This document shows, in pieces, positions 45,250-55,830 of a stretch of DNA of 64,000 nucleotides. Positions within the stretch are counted from its first letter, which is position 1, and every line of letters begins with the position of its first letter. The stretch comes from Acheta domesticus (taxonomy: Eukaryota; Arthropoda; Insecta; Orthoptera; Gryllidae), in assembly GCA_031308135.1 (NCBI GenBank), contig JAHLJT010008446.1:163243532-163307531 (forward strand), read 5' to 3'. A model generated the notes under the pieces. That model made no database searches and had not been told where the DNA came from. It was given only the letters and a program-made list of their open reading frames with translations. A program made the translations under genes and the position numbers.

Positions 45250-48200
45250 CTGCCAGTTGAGGTAGCTACACACCCTGTCATGTCTTTTCAAGGATTCGGT
45301 CCTTGCTAATTATTGGACATGGTGAGACAATATGATCAATGGTTTCTACGTGTGCCTGGCAAATATGACATTTATCATCTTGGGAAATTTTGGGAAACGC
45401 TTCATCATAGTGTCGTATTCTCAACGCCTGATCTTGAGCAGCTATTACAAGTGCTTCCGATTCTGGCTTCATTCTTCCCCTTTTGACCCATAAAAATGAT
45501 TTATCTTTATTGATCTGTACCCTGTCCATTCGTTTGAAATATTGTCCGTTGAGTGGTTTGTCTCTCCACGATATCTTTAACATTTTTTGTGTCTCACATT
45601 TCATATTAAGTAGCATTAAAAGTTTCTGCCATTCTGCGTGTCTTGCATAGTCTTGTTTGCAATACTTCTTTCTACACTTACAATGCCTCGGTTTCCCATT
45701 CTTCGGTCAGATTTCATGACCTGCTTCACTAGAGGATCATCTTGATGGCTGACTACATCCTTTCCCATCCCGACTTTGCGTTGTGCCAGGAGGCCTTAAT
45801 TTGTATGACGCTTCTTCCTCCTTCCTTACGTGACAAAAAGTCTACGTACATCAGCTCGAGGGTGGGCAACGTGCAGCATTGTTAGCAGTTTTCTGGTTTT
45901 TCGATCCATGATGCGAATTTTTTTCTCAGTCCAGTCCGCTAGTCCGAAACTGTATTCGGCTACAGGCACCGCCAAACTACCTATTGCTGATATTTTATTC
46001 CTGGAGTTTAGAGGAGACAGCAGGACCAGTCTCTCTCTTCGCTAATACTCCCTGCAAATTCTCTCATTGTGTCGTTCGAGATGGTCTCACATTCTTCAAT
46101 GCCCACATATTTAAGTTTTACCTGGCTCAAGATCTTGAATTACTGTGTGCCTATCAACTTCAATGTTCTCTGAGAATGCCATTTTGCCTCTCTTTAAGTC
46201 GGTTTTTGCACCCTTGTCAAGACCAAACTTCATGCAGATGTAATGGATGACGGACAGCATTTGGGAGAGAATCGCTTCATTCCTTGCAAATACTTTGAGA
46301 TCATACATGAAAAAGATGTGATACTGGCCTTTCATCACCATGGAGATTGTAACCAAAGTAAGTGTGCGACAACTGTTCAGATCGTGAGATCAAACTAAAG
46401 CAAAAATCAGAAGGGATAGGGAATCTCCTTGGAAAATTCCCCTGTTAATCTGAATACTTTCTGTTTCTACTACTCCCTTCCGCTTAGTATTAGTAACCTG
46501 GTATTCCACAATTTTATAGCCTTGCAAAATTCAATAAGTCTAGGATGAAATTGACAGATCTCTAAGGTCTTCAAAATCCAATCGTGTGGCAGAGTGTCAA
46601 AGGCCTTCTGGTACTCAACCCAAGCCATGGTTAAATTATGTTTTCGTTTCTTTACATAATTCAAGATACCGTTATTCAGTAGCAAGATTTGCTTACAGCC
46701 ATAAGAAACTTTACGATATCCTTTCTGTTCCACTGATGAAAGATGGTTCTTGTCTACGTGTCTATACATTTTGTCAGCTGATGACTGCAGTTATAACTTT
46801 GTACATTACTGGCAAACAAGTCATTGGCTTGTAATTCTTAGCCAAAGAGCTTTCTCTGGCTTCTACAAATACGTGATGTCGCGAGTGAGCCATTCCGGGA
46901 GTTCCTTAGGGTTGTCTAAAATTTTATTAACATCCTTTGCTAGATGAGAACGTAATTCTGTTAATTTCTTAATGCAATAAATCTGGATCTTATCAATCCC
47001 GGGTGATTTCCAGTTTCCCATGTTCTAAATTGCTTTGCAGCTGTCCTCTTCAAAATTCGTGAACATGTTCCACTGTTTCCATGAGTCCATCAGCACCATC
47101 AACTTCAGATTGGAGCCAAGACGCATCTTTGTTTTCTGCTTTCCTCCCAGATTCCAGTCCAGATATTTCGACGTCATCTTTTGAAAGAGGGATAGCACTG
47201 TCATTGGGTTTTTGAGTCAGATTGCGATAGAATCTCTTCGTGTCTGTTTCGAACAACCGATTTTGCACACGGAAATCTATTCTACGTTTGTAACGTCAAA
47301 TTTTTGAGCCCTTGCTTGAATTTTCTCTTTTAGCTTGTCAGCTACTAATAGCCTGCATGTATAATTTTCAATTTGATATTTTTATCAACATTGGACACGT
47401 TTTGGTGAACTTTAGACGTGTGCGATGACTTAGAAGATGCTTCGGCTGAGATTGATTATTTCACAGAGAGTGTCGTCTATCCGTTTCAAAATTCTTTTCG
47501 CCCATGGGGGTACGGAAGTATTAACTCTAGTTGCCGGCCGTCGGTGATGCAGGCTGGCCGCAAACGTATCTGAGACACGAGATATCCACTTGCATACACG
47601 ATGTGATTGATTTCAGAAATATCTAGATCTCTACCTGGGGTCTACAACCTCATTTAAGACATCACAACTGTCTCTATCACTCTCTTAGCTTTGGCATTTT
47701 CGTATATTCCTCTCAACGGACCACGAGATTCGAATGAAAATTGATAAATTCTTTCTATCTCGCGTCGAAGGATCATGTCCTTATCGTCGAGCATCATGTC
47801 CTTATCGTGTAATTCATTGCTAGATGAATGTTCACCAATGACGGATGTTTTATTTGGAGGAGATGAACCTTCAATAGTACCATCGTTTTCAGGGATATCA
47901 GATGGTACCAAATGTTCATGTTGATAGTTCGATCGAACAACATATTCCGTGTTTCTCTGAATGTCTACTAGTTGTTCTGCTGTGAATTTTCTACGGCTAA
48001 GTATGTGTCGTAGTTGACTGACAAGCTTCTTTGAATCTAGGGTAAATTTCATATCTGGGTCCCGCTCTCTCCATATTTTGAAAACTTCTATTTCTGAGAC
48101 TCTGCTGACTCTGGGTCCGTGGGACTAACATCCATGGGATGACCAGACGTCGACAAGGTGACATTAGCTTGATTTCTGTGCAGGTATGGGACAATGGTAG

Positions 48201-48720
48201 AACAAGCCACGTTAAGATTCATACCATTTCTTGTTCTATCCATTGTGCTCATTGATTTTAAGTGAAGATTCGCAGGACGCAAGTTCAAGTTCACAGATCA
48301 CACTCAACCCTTCCTGCCATCCGTTACTGCGACCCACAGTCGCCTCGGGACATCCCCCCGCAGGGCCCAGCAAGGGGTCCCTCCGATCGCCAGTCGGCAT
48401 TACTAAACCCTACGGGATTTTCACTGACTGCTGAAGGCAGTCTCCTTCGCTGATTAATCAGTGGCCTGGTGTGCCAACCCAGTTTCTCTCCTGTACCCTC
48501 CATGGGCCGATAACAGGAAGTCCAAAGATTCATGATCCTACCCTCTCTCCTTATTTCCCACTCTCATCTGGAGTACTTCTTCGTCTGACGCCACACCTTC
48601 AACCTATTCAGCAAGGGAGGCCCTACCAGTTGTTAGGCTGCCACTGACATAGCCTTCAGGATCATCAGGGTACTCAAGCTCCACCATCCACTACAAGGTC
48701 GTGTACTGCCTAGGTGGAGC
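45250..48720 (-). mobile_element. R2/R4-like LINE, inactive, nearly full length
   Basis: Minus strand. From 48720 there is a 5' region, then N-terminal frames to 47654, FETDTKRFYRNLTQK near 47250, RT pieces (EQKGYRKVSYGCKQILLLNN, AWVEYQKAFDTLPHDWILKT around 46600-46720; FFMYDLKVFARNE and FGLDKGAKTDLKRGKMAFSE near 46200-46310) and near the 3' end FLWVKRGRMKPESEALVIAA with the cysteine cluster KCHICQAHVETIDHIVSPCP (45320-45370). A late CCHC knuckle without an upstream endonuclease is the layout of R2/R4/Dong-type LINEs. Stops and shifts are common; in the YxDD position the visible residues are YD-L. A tattattaataa stub lies at the 5' boundary. Confidence 0.75.
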
Positions 48721-48883
48721 CATTATTATTAATAACAGTATTTGTCGATATGAAAGTGTGTATAATTATTAGTAGTACGGATCAGAACTGAGTTTATTCA
48801 TCAACCTGTGCTGGAAAAGCTTGTGTTTACAAAATATGGGTACAGCACGAAATGTTGAATATAAATAAAAATGTGCAACTCAC

Positions 48884-49061
48884 TGTGTAGTCCTTCCGCT
48901 ATTGTAGCATTTTCTTCAGCTCTTGCAGATTCAGCTTCCAATTTCTCTTTTGTTTCCAGAAGTTGTAGTTTCATATCAGATGAAGTAAGCATTAAATGCT
49001 GCACTTGCTCTTCTAATCGCAAAACGCGTGCAGATTCCTCTCCCATCAATGCTTGAGCAGT
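48884..49061 (-). CDS. Coiled-coil protein gene, second exon found
   Basis: A 178-bp minus-strand exon. The acceptor is TTCCTCAG before ACTGCTC and the donor is CTACACA followed by GTGAGT. It enters in phase 0 and leaves with one base of a split codon. The peptide starts TAQALMGEESARVLRLEEQV and continues with E/K/L-rich heptads. An in-frame ATG lies upstream in the intron, so an ORF finder would start the gene there, but the acceptor site and phase match argue that this is an internal exon. The following intron, about 13 kb to 35859, contains the R2-like LINE, the SGNH-type ORF and several LINE pieces. Confidence 0.83.
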
Positions 49062-49234
49062 CTGAGGAATAAATTCTCTAATTGAATCCATCAAAATGGA
49101 AATCTTTATTAGCCTTTATAAAATAAAAATACCAATTTCAAACTAACTTTACCAATACTAACAAACTAACCAACCAAATAACTATATCAAAATATTAGCA
49201 ATAACAGGATTGTTCGAAAAAGAAAATACATTAC

Positions 49235-49371
49235 CTGCAGTTGCTGTTTTAGTTGGTTGGCTTCTTCTGAGCTCTTTGTAACTTTGATTTTGGCGCATTC
49301 CAATTCCAACTGAACTTGGGCAATTTGCTGCTCTGCTTCTCGCTTTTTGTTACGAGTTTCAGTAAGAAGTT
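49235..49371 (-). CDS. Coiled-coil protein gene, most upstream exon found
   Basis: A 137-bp exon on the minus strand. The acceptor is a pyrimidine run ending TTTCAG and the donor reads CTGCAG followed by GTAA. It starts with the last two bases of a split codon and ends in phase 0. The translation begins LLTETRNKKREAEQQIAQVQ and is rich in E, K, Q and L, as expected for a parallel coiled coil. A 173-bp intron separates it from the next exon at 49061, with matching phase. Earlier exons must exist upstream (above 49371) but I could not find them among the repeats. The family is not recognised with confidence. A kinectin/RRBP1-like or golgin-like protein is possible, but this is a guess from composition. 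Confidence 0.8.
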
Positions 49372-49374
49372 CTG

Positions 49375-50090
49375 AAACATCATACGTTTAATTATTTTGT
49401 AACAGAAAAAAAAATCATTGGTTTCGTGCATAGGAATTAAATTGCAAATTACATGCATAAAGCAGAACATAAAGGTGACATTAGTTAAAAGCCAGCTATT
49501 TTACCATTTAAGTTGGTTTAAACAAAATATATGACGAAAAAAAGCAGCATGCTGCCACAAAAATGCACTATTACATCACACCTTTGAGAATAGTCACCAT
49601 GCACATGTATTGTTCAATGCTCAATCTGAAGAACCAGCAGGCTTCTACAAACCCAAAACACGACACTGTAACACATACTCAACACAAACAGTAATAACTA
49701 ATAGAAAGAAAAATGCATTCTTACAAATATAAATTCTTCGTTATTGAAATCTTTTTCTATCATTTAAGAGTTTCACTTCAGGATTGATATCCGTAATACG
49801 TCGACTGCCAACGCCTATTACAGAGATAACACAGAAATATGTTCGACAAAATATTTACGACACGGCATTTGACTCCGTTACTGGCAAAATCAGTGAGCCT
49901 TGCCAGAGGATTTACGCCTTCATAAGCACAGATCGATTCGCAAAAATACATTTTTTCCAGAAATATTCGTTTTAAAATTTAGGATGTATACACACATACA
50001 CACACACACACACACGTGTGTGTGTGTGTGTGTATACACACAGAAGCTCCCGTCACAAAAAATTACCCCAAATTTTGTGTTGCCATTCAT
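49375..50090. other. Intron/upstream stretch, nothing recognised
   Basis: AT-rich, with a dinucleotide palindrome near the right end (next entry). No upstream exon could be identified. Confidence 0.45.
49990..50042. repeat. (CA)n-(TG)n palindromic microsatellite
   Basis: A CA run of about 22 bases turns directly into a TG run of about 20 bases at acacgtgt, and both sides end in gtataca-like phrases. The whole is an almost perfect inverted repeat able to form a cruciform or Z-DNA. Confidence 0.9.
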
Positions 50091-50099
50091 GCAGAATGT

Positions 50100-51130
50100 T
50101 AGGTATATTTTTTTAAAAAAGAATCTTTGAGAAAAATTGAGTTTAAAAATCACTTCCAGGATCGAAATACGAACCGGCCGCAACGACACTTTTTCCTCTG
50201 CGGAGCATTTCTTTGTATCTCCGCGCAAATGGTGAAACTGTCGAGCAATAGTGTCGCATCGCATGGCTTACACTAGAATACGTTAATAGTGTAAAATGTT
50301 GGTAAGTTGTTTTCTTGGTTTTTTTAAATTTGTTGCGTCTTAATTACTTGTTATTACTAATCTACATATCGACGCAACGCGTGCCTTAGCCCCTGGTCGA
50401 GCGCTGAGGGCTTGTTCCGGAGTAATCCTCCATTAATATAAGGCCCATTAATATCTATTCCAGAGGGCACTGTATTTATGTGTCTCGTCTTTTTAAGTCA
50501 GTTGCCAAGAGGGCCGCCAGGTAGCATCTCCGATTGCGCGCCTCTTAGTCACTACCCCAGCGCCCAGAATTAGGGAGGAAATAAGGAAAGCGGTAGGGTC
50601 TAAGACACTTCACAGGGGTTGAACTAGCCCCGGTGAAGAAGGCAGAATCGTTTTGTTGGAACAAATTTCACATGAGAATCGACGGGAATCGAACCCGGAC
50701 CTCACTGGTGAAAGGCGAGTGACTTCGCTCTGAGCCACGAGACCCCTGTTCAATAAATCTTTTAGTGTACTTACAGTATGTACGTACTTACATGTATGTA
50801 CTTACATGCATGTCATGGCTTACACTAGAATACGTTAATAGTATCAAATGTTTGTAGGTTCTGTTTAATAAATCTTTTAAATGTACGTACAGTAAATCCA
50901 GTTTTGTTCAAAATGATAACCTGAGTACACGAAGGCGTAAACATTAATGATGAACACGATCCAACATTTATGAAAAATACTGAATCTCTCGGAATGCACA
51001 ATTGTTATTTTGAGCACAAATTCATATGAACTAGTGCCTTGGGCTTAAGATTACCACATTCGTGAAGATTATTTTAAATATCGTGATACATTAAAAAACG
51101 CTTTGAAAATGAAATATTCGTTGATTAAAA
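50100..51130 (-). repeat. Dispersed repeat, partner of 62410-62930, with duplication and SINE
   Basis: 50100-50310 and 50812-51130 match 62410-62930 in reverse complement: aattgagtttaaaaatc, aaccggccgcaacgacac, cacaaattcatatgaactag, gcttaagattacca and gaaatattcgttgatt. Between them the cttacactagaatacgttaa...aataaatctttt part occurs twice (50266-50310 plus 50751-50785, and 50817-50895). The SINE at 50320-50750 sits inside the first of the two copies. Confidence 0.7.
50320..50750 (-). mobile_element. tRNA-derived SINE (about 400 bp)
   Basis: On the minus strand the head has a good A box (gtggctcagagcga) and B box (gggttcgattcccgtcg) at 50750-50685, followed by a body with caccggggctagttcaaccc, tctgggcgctggggtagtg and ggaggattactccggaac, and an AT-rich tail near 50340. 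It is the cleanest SINE in the window. Confidence 0.7.
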
Positions 51131-51139
51131 TACCAAGTT

Positions 51140-51595
51140 TATTGATTATCTCTGGGCGCGTAATTTAAATTGATGCTTCTGGCAGTCATTTTGTGAGATG
51201 CAGGCCGGACAGTCCATTGAAGAATCTTTGTAGGAGGGACGTGCGCATTTCACCAATCCACAGATCAATATTAACAGAGATAAAATGACGTCGCCTTAAG
51301 TACCATGCGCCAATGAATAAAAAATAGAAAACTAGTATATTCCTGGCGTGAAACGGTAGAAAACTGAGAAAACTGTGATGTTGCATTCCGTTGTGTATAA
51401 ATACTTCAAAAGAACTGAAACATTTTCGCATGCAAAATTCGACGAAGGTTCACTGAGGCTACCGGCACCGCTGCGATTCGCAGCCCATATTATCGTCGGT
51501 GTCTCTGCATTTGCCAGTTACTAGGTCGCGTCACATGGTGGTTTATATCGTATGGAAAATAGGCTTTTGAACCTGTCACCCCTTCCAAGTGAATC
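51140..51595. other. Stretch without a recognised gene
   Basis: Short frames only, no domain seen. Confidence 0.45.
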
Positions 51596-51930
51596 GCCCA
51601 TCAACAGCGTATCCATTTTGCCTCCAACCAACAGATTGCGCAGTTCGAGGCCGGCCCGCAGAGTGGTCGTGCTGAATAAGCACCTGCACGGAGTCCCCTT
51701 TCCCCCATCCTCGCCCCCCTCTGCACCCCCGCGAGCGTTCCGCCGCCGGCAGCGTCCAAGCGTAAGGCGTAAGGCAAATGAGTAGAAATATCGAATTTGA
51801 GAACGAGAGGTGAGTATGAGCACGATTTCGATTAATGAGTATTGCGACAGGTATTTACGTTGTCTTCGGCGTGTGCCGGAGCAACGCTCGTGCGCCAGTT
51901 CGAATGTACGCCGAGAGGTAACCGAGCGCG
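51596..51930. other. CpG-rich stretch beside the left LTR
   Basis: Dense in CG with cccccctctgcacccccgcg and cgccgccggcag words. There is a 77-codon plus frame and a longer minus frame that runs into the LTR; neither has a known domain. A gagaggtgagtatg splice-donor-like site occurs at about 51806 on the plus strand. It may be a CpG island or first exon of an unrecognised gene. Confidence 0.3.
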
Positions 51931-52303
51931 TGTAATGCCTTTCGCTGCAGGTGTGATGTGCAGTGCTTACAGGCAATTACAAAATGCTTCCAATACAGGA
52001 TGCAAATACTGAGTTAGCAGGGAAGCGACGTTCTCTGGAGGAGCGTAATGGTGAGCGAGGTTTCAAGTACAGAGACCAAGTCCGATGAAGAATGAAAATA
52101 AGTTAATAGAGATGCAGGGCAGCGTGAAGTTTCTACAACAGTGTGTCCTGAGCTGTCTGTCCCGTTATCAGCGCTAGAGGATCCTTTTATGGAAAACGGA
52201 AATTTTGGGGGCCATTACGCCACCCCCGCCTGAACTGTACATGTCTCGGATGTAACTGACCAAAAGCGCTGACAGCGGTTATGAGGGTGCATTAACCATT
52301 ACA
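51931..52303 (-). repeat. 3' LTR of the errantivirus-type element
   Basis: 373 bp from tgtaatgcctttcgctgcag to ggtgcattaaccattaca, with perfect 7-bp inverted ends. It matches 58946-59265 and the last about 28 bp of the right LTR. Shared landmarks are ggagcgtnatggtgagcgag, agagaccaagtccgatgaag, gttatcagcgctagaggatc and gatgtctcggatgtaa. Confidence 0.88.
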
Positions 52304-52314
52304 CCTCCCCCCTT
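52304..52314 (-). promoter_or_regulatory. Polypurine tract
   Basis: On the minus strand an A/G-only run (aaggggggagg) lies directly before the 3' LTR, the position where plus-strand DNA synthesis is primed in LTR retroelements. It supports the orientation assignment. Confidence 0.8.
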
Positions 52315-53045
52315 AGAAAACGTGATCAACAGATGAAAACTTTTCTAACGAAAAGCTTTGCTAGAGCTTCTCGTGCGTATCGATATGGGAAGATGTTTTT
52401 TTTTCGCCATCAATCTCAGTTATGCAAATAGATTTTGATAAGTGAGCAGGTGCTACAGTCGAATTTATTTCCTTACTTTAAGACTGTTCATCACGAGAAG
52501 TGGTTGTTTGATAACTTACAATTTTCCCTGCTCCTGAATAAGAGTGAATATTAATACCAAATTTGTCTCTTGTCTCTTTCCAGCAATTCTTTCGCGAGCA
52601 TCTGTCCCATAACCAATAAGTGCAATTTCTACATCTTTTAACACAACAAAAACATACACAGCATGAAAATATTACAACAATTCATATACCAACAAATTTA
52701 ACTACTGTTATAACATGAGCGTACAATAAGAATAATTCTTTCTTGTTCCTCAATTAGTTTCTCTACCTCATCAGCTTTAACACTAGCAATTTTTAAATCA
52801 TCAACTGACATAATATTAACTAAAGGAATATCAAATTCTAAAGATTCAGAAGTTTTAACATTGCCATTGTCAAAACAACATTCACATCGGTGTATTAGGC
52901 AAGAAATCTTTAGTTAAATTACTCTCCAGAGTAGATACTGCATACAAAGTTACATAAGTAGAAAAAGCTTTACATCTCTGCTTCAAACTTAACTTTGCTT
53001 CATTTTGTATTGTAATGTGTTCCGATTTATCTCCACACAAAACAG
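52315..53045 (-). pseudogene. Out-of-frame env 3' part and spacer
   Basis: After the stop at 53046 another frame stays open to about 52890, and a third carries ESLEFDIPLVNIMSVDDLKI (about 52845) and then a hydrophobic Ile/Val/Phe/Cys stretch near 52640-52695. These fit the stem and membrane region of an env protein, separated by shifts. Confidence 0.55.
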
Positions 53046-54311
53046 TCATTCTTGCCTTGGAGTTACAAATAACAACTGGTTACTTAGATAAAGTGGTATC
53101 CAAAAACTTCTTTCTAAACGAATAATTCTAGTTTCACAATTGTTTGGCATAATAGAAGTCGATATATGACGAAGTGAAGCTTCGCAATCCACCCTAGGAA
53201 TATAAGTATAAATTGGTACATCTTCCGTACACACATAGTTTAATATACTAGTTTTAAAACATTTTGACAACTCATCATTTGACATTTTACCATAATGTTG
53301 CCTCATGGAATCACCAAAAGTAAACTCTTTGTTTGAACTTACAAATACATATGTGTTTGTTGCTTTGGACACGGGAAAAGGTAGGATCTTATAGAGATGA
53401 TAGATATTGGGGGACAGAAGAGGAATTTCTGATACATACACCAAATATTGCTTTAAAGCATACACATAAGGAATTATAATTTTTTGAAGTTCAGGAAGGG
53501 GAAAAGGAGGATAATCCGAACCATTTGGCAGTACCTGGCTTTCCATTACCTTTTTGATCTTATCTGTAGTAATGAGTTGTGGCTGCAGCGTTCCCTGCTC
53601 TGCATGGACAAAAGCGTCTAACGAAATTTCAAACGAATGCTGACATTCATCGATACCTCTTTGCAATATTCTTATTTGCTCATTGATCTGACTGATGTTA
53701 TCTAACTCCGTTTCTAATGCATGAATTTTGTTTTCAGTATAATTTGCTAATTTATTCAGATTTTGTTTTAAAGTTTTCTCATTTTGATTTACCCTTTGAA
53801 TAGTTAAATTTACAAAACTTAATGTCGATTTTATTATCGTCATTTGATCTTTGGAAACGTGCAAAAATTCGCTTTGCTCTTTTTCTAATTCTGAAATATG
53901 TTTATTACATTCTTCAGCGTCCGATTGAGTTAGCATTCCAAAAAGCACCTTTGCTACTTCCCCAACAAAATTTAATACTCCTCTTTTTGTTCTTACCGCT
54001 CTTTTACTAAAAGATTCGACATTCTTTGAATCTACCATATATTCACTAACTAAATCTTTCAAATTATCAATATATGTTTTAGATCTCACATATTGCTGAA
54101 AAGCTCCACAGTCTGTCAGATGATACCAATTTGCTACCCATACTCTATTACAATATTCTACTACCTTCCTGTGATGTTCTTTAGTACTCTTCGGAAGCTT
54201 CCTAATTGGCTCTACGTTGATATAACTTAATACTTTCCATTGCATTGGAGAAAAATAAATAGTTCCAGCTTCATCGAAATAAATCCCTGTTTGCGATTTT
54301 AGCTGCTCCAC
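53046..54311 (-). CDS. Envelope fusion (F-like) protein, long open frame, C-terminus cut
   Basis: A 421-codon frame. A basic cleavage-type site, RAVRTKRG, at about residue 108 precedes a hydrophobic segment (VLNFVGEVAKVLFGML), as in the fusion peptide of insect retrovirus and baculovirus F-type proteins. Leu-rich coiled-coil heptads follow. No obvious N-terminal signal peptide is seen at the first Met, so the start may be lost upstream. The frame stops at 53046 before any membrane anchor. Further coding-like sequence continues in other frames to about 52560, including a hydrophobic stretch near 52640-52695. The protein as read would lack its anchor. Confidence 0.82.
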   Translation of the reverse strand: MEQLKSQTGIYFDEAGTIYFSPMQWKVLSYINVEPIRKLPKSTKEHHRKVVEYCNRVWVANWYHLTDCGAFQQYVRSKTYIDNLKDLVSEYMVDSKNVESFSKRAVRTKRGVLNFVGEVAKVLFGMLTQSDAEECNKHISELEKEQSEFLHVSKDQMTIIKSTLSFVNLTIQRVNQNEKTLKQNLNKLANYTENKIHALETELDNISQINEQIRILQRGIDECQHSFEISLDAFVHAEQGTLQPQLITTDKIKKVMESQVLPNGSDYPPFPLPELQKIIIPYVYALKQYLVYVSEIPLLSPNIYHLYKILPFPVSKATNTYVFVSSNKEFTFGDSMRQHYGKMSNDELSKCFKTSILNYVCTEDVPIYTYIPRVDCEASLRHISTSIMPNNCETRIIRLERSFWIPLYLSNQLLFVTPRQE

Positions 54312-54379
54312 TTCCTATCCATTTGCCAGTTCCCATCATCATTATAACATCATTAATATCGCCCAATTCCTAAGTGCCC

Positions 54380-55534
54380 TCATGCTTCGTTTCGTTTCGT
54401 TTCCTGAAACGGAAGAAAAGTATGGTTCAGTCTGTTAGTATGTACTTCCTGGTGTTTACGTTTACCCACCTCTTGAATAATTGCATTAGGTTCCTTCATT
54501 ATCTTTACTTCATACGGACCTTTCCATAATGGTTCTAACTTATGCCTAGCTTCAATTTTTAATAGTACTAAATCATTTACCTTACACTTTACAGGATTGG
54601 CTTTTGTTTTCTCTCTTTGCTTTTCCTTGAATTCTATTAATCTCTCCTTAGCAATTTTATGAAAATTCTGCATTTTTAAATTTAACATTCTGTATTATGT
54701 CATCATAATTGTAAAAAGGTTGCGGAGTACTTCCCAAAATCCCTGAAATATTACATTTCCTACCATAGGGTGTGAACTTAGTTACGCTATGCGGAGTAGT
54801 ATTGTAAGAAAAGCACGCAAACGGTAACCACGTATTCCAATTAAAAGACTTCGGATTACAAAAACAACGTAAGTACGTTACAAGCGTTTTATGAGTCCAC
54901 TCCAACGCTCCATTGCTCTCCGGATAATACGCCGCAGTATTGATTTCTTTCAATTTTAAACAACTTGCATATTCTCTTAAATACATCAGACATAAAATTA
55001 CTCCCTTGATCAGTGACTATTGAGTTTGGAATACCGTATATCAAAATTACCTTGTTCACAAACGCATCTGTTACTTCTTCCACATTTTGATTCTTAATAG
55101 GGATTGCAATAACATATTTACTTAAATTGTCTTGGCAAGTTAAAATATATCTAGAATTGTCTTCCGTAACTGGAAGGGGACCTACCACATCAAGATAAAG
55201 TTTACCAACGGTTCGTCCTGAGTATCAGTCACTTCCAACTGCTGCTTCACATTATGATAGGGATCTTTATTCATTTGACACACCTTGCAATTCCTAATAT
55301 AATCGGCTACGTCCTTTTCCATTCCCACCCAATTAGTATATAATTTTATCCTTTCAGTAGCTCTTTGCACTCCCTGGGTGACCACCTACCGGGGCAATTA
55401 TGCACTTCTTTAATAATTGCTAATTTCCTCTCATTGCTTATTTGCTCTATATTAAATTGCAAGCATTCTGCAGGATATCTACTTAAACAATCAGCATTAC
55501 AATTTTTATATCCCTGCTCTGTATTTGATTTCAT
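54380..55534 (-). pseudogene. Integrase region of pol (several frame breaks)
   Basis: The zinc-binding part shows HNCPGRWS and VADYIRNCKVCQMNKDPYHN (HHCC). The core shows ILTCQDNLSKYVIAIP (first Asp), NSIVTDQGSNFMSDVF (second Asp) and YYPESNGALEWTHKTL (Glu), and the C-terminal part shows VNDLVLLKIEARHKLEPLWK with GPYEVK. All catalytic residues are visible but lie in three overlapping frames (55385, 55188, 54986). Confidence 0.85.
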
Positions 55535-55830
55535 AATCGTATTCTTTTAGCAATAATGTCCATCTCAATAATCTTGAACTCGGATCTTTCACATTAAAGA
55601 TCCATACCAGTCCTTTGTGATCCGTAACGACTGTAAATTTTCTACCTAGTATATAAGGTCGAAAGTGTTTACATGCCCAAACGATTGACAAACACACTTT
55701 TTCAACCGTACTGTAATTTATTTCTCCTTTGTTCAGTGTTCTACTGGCGTACGCTATTGGCTTATCCTCACCTTGTGAAAGTATTGCTCCAATTGCATAT
55801 CCACTAGCGTCAGTCGTCAAAGGCTTGGTA
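55506..55830 (-). pseudogene. RNase H region of pol
   Basis: It starts TTDASGYAIGAILSQGEDKP and includes YSTVEKVCLSIVWACKHFRP and FTVVTDHKGLVWIFNVKDPS, the DxS...E...TDH residues of Gypsy RNase H. This stretch is open over 104 codons. It continues into the integrase linker. Confidence 0.85.

Noticed and set aside
48801..49094. 97-codon ORF taken as a complete gene starting at the Met at 49094
   Set aside because: The first 11 codons lie upstream of a good acceptor and the last ones run past a GTGAGT donor; phase fit to neighbouring exons shows it is an internal exon.
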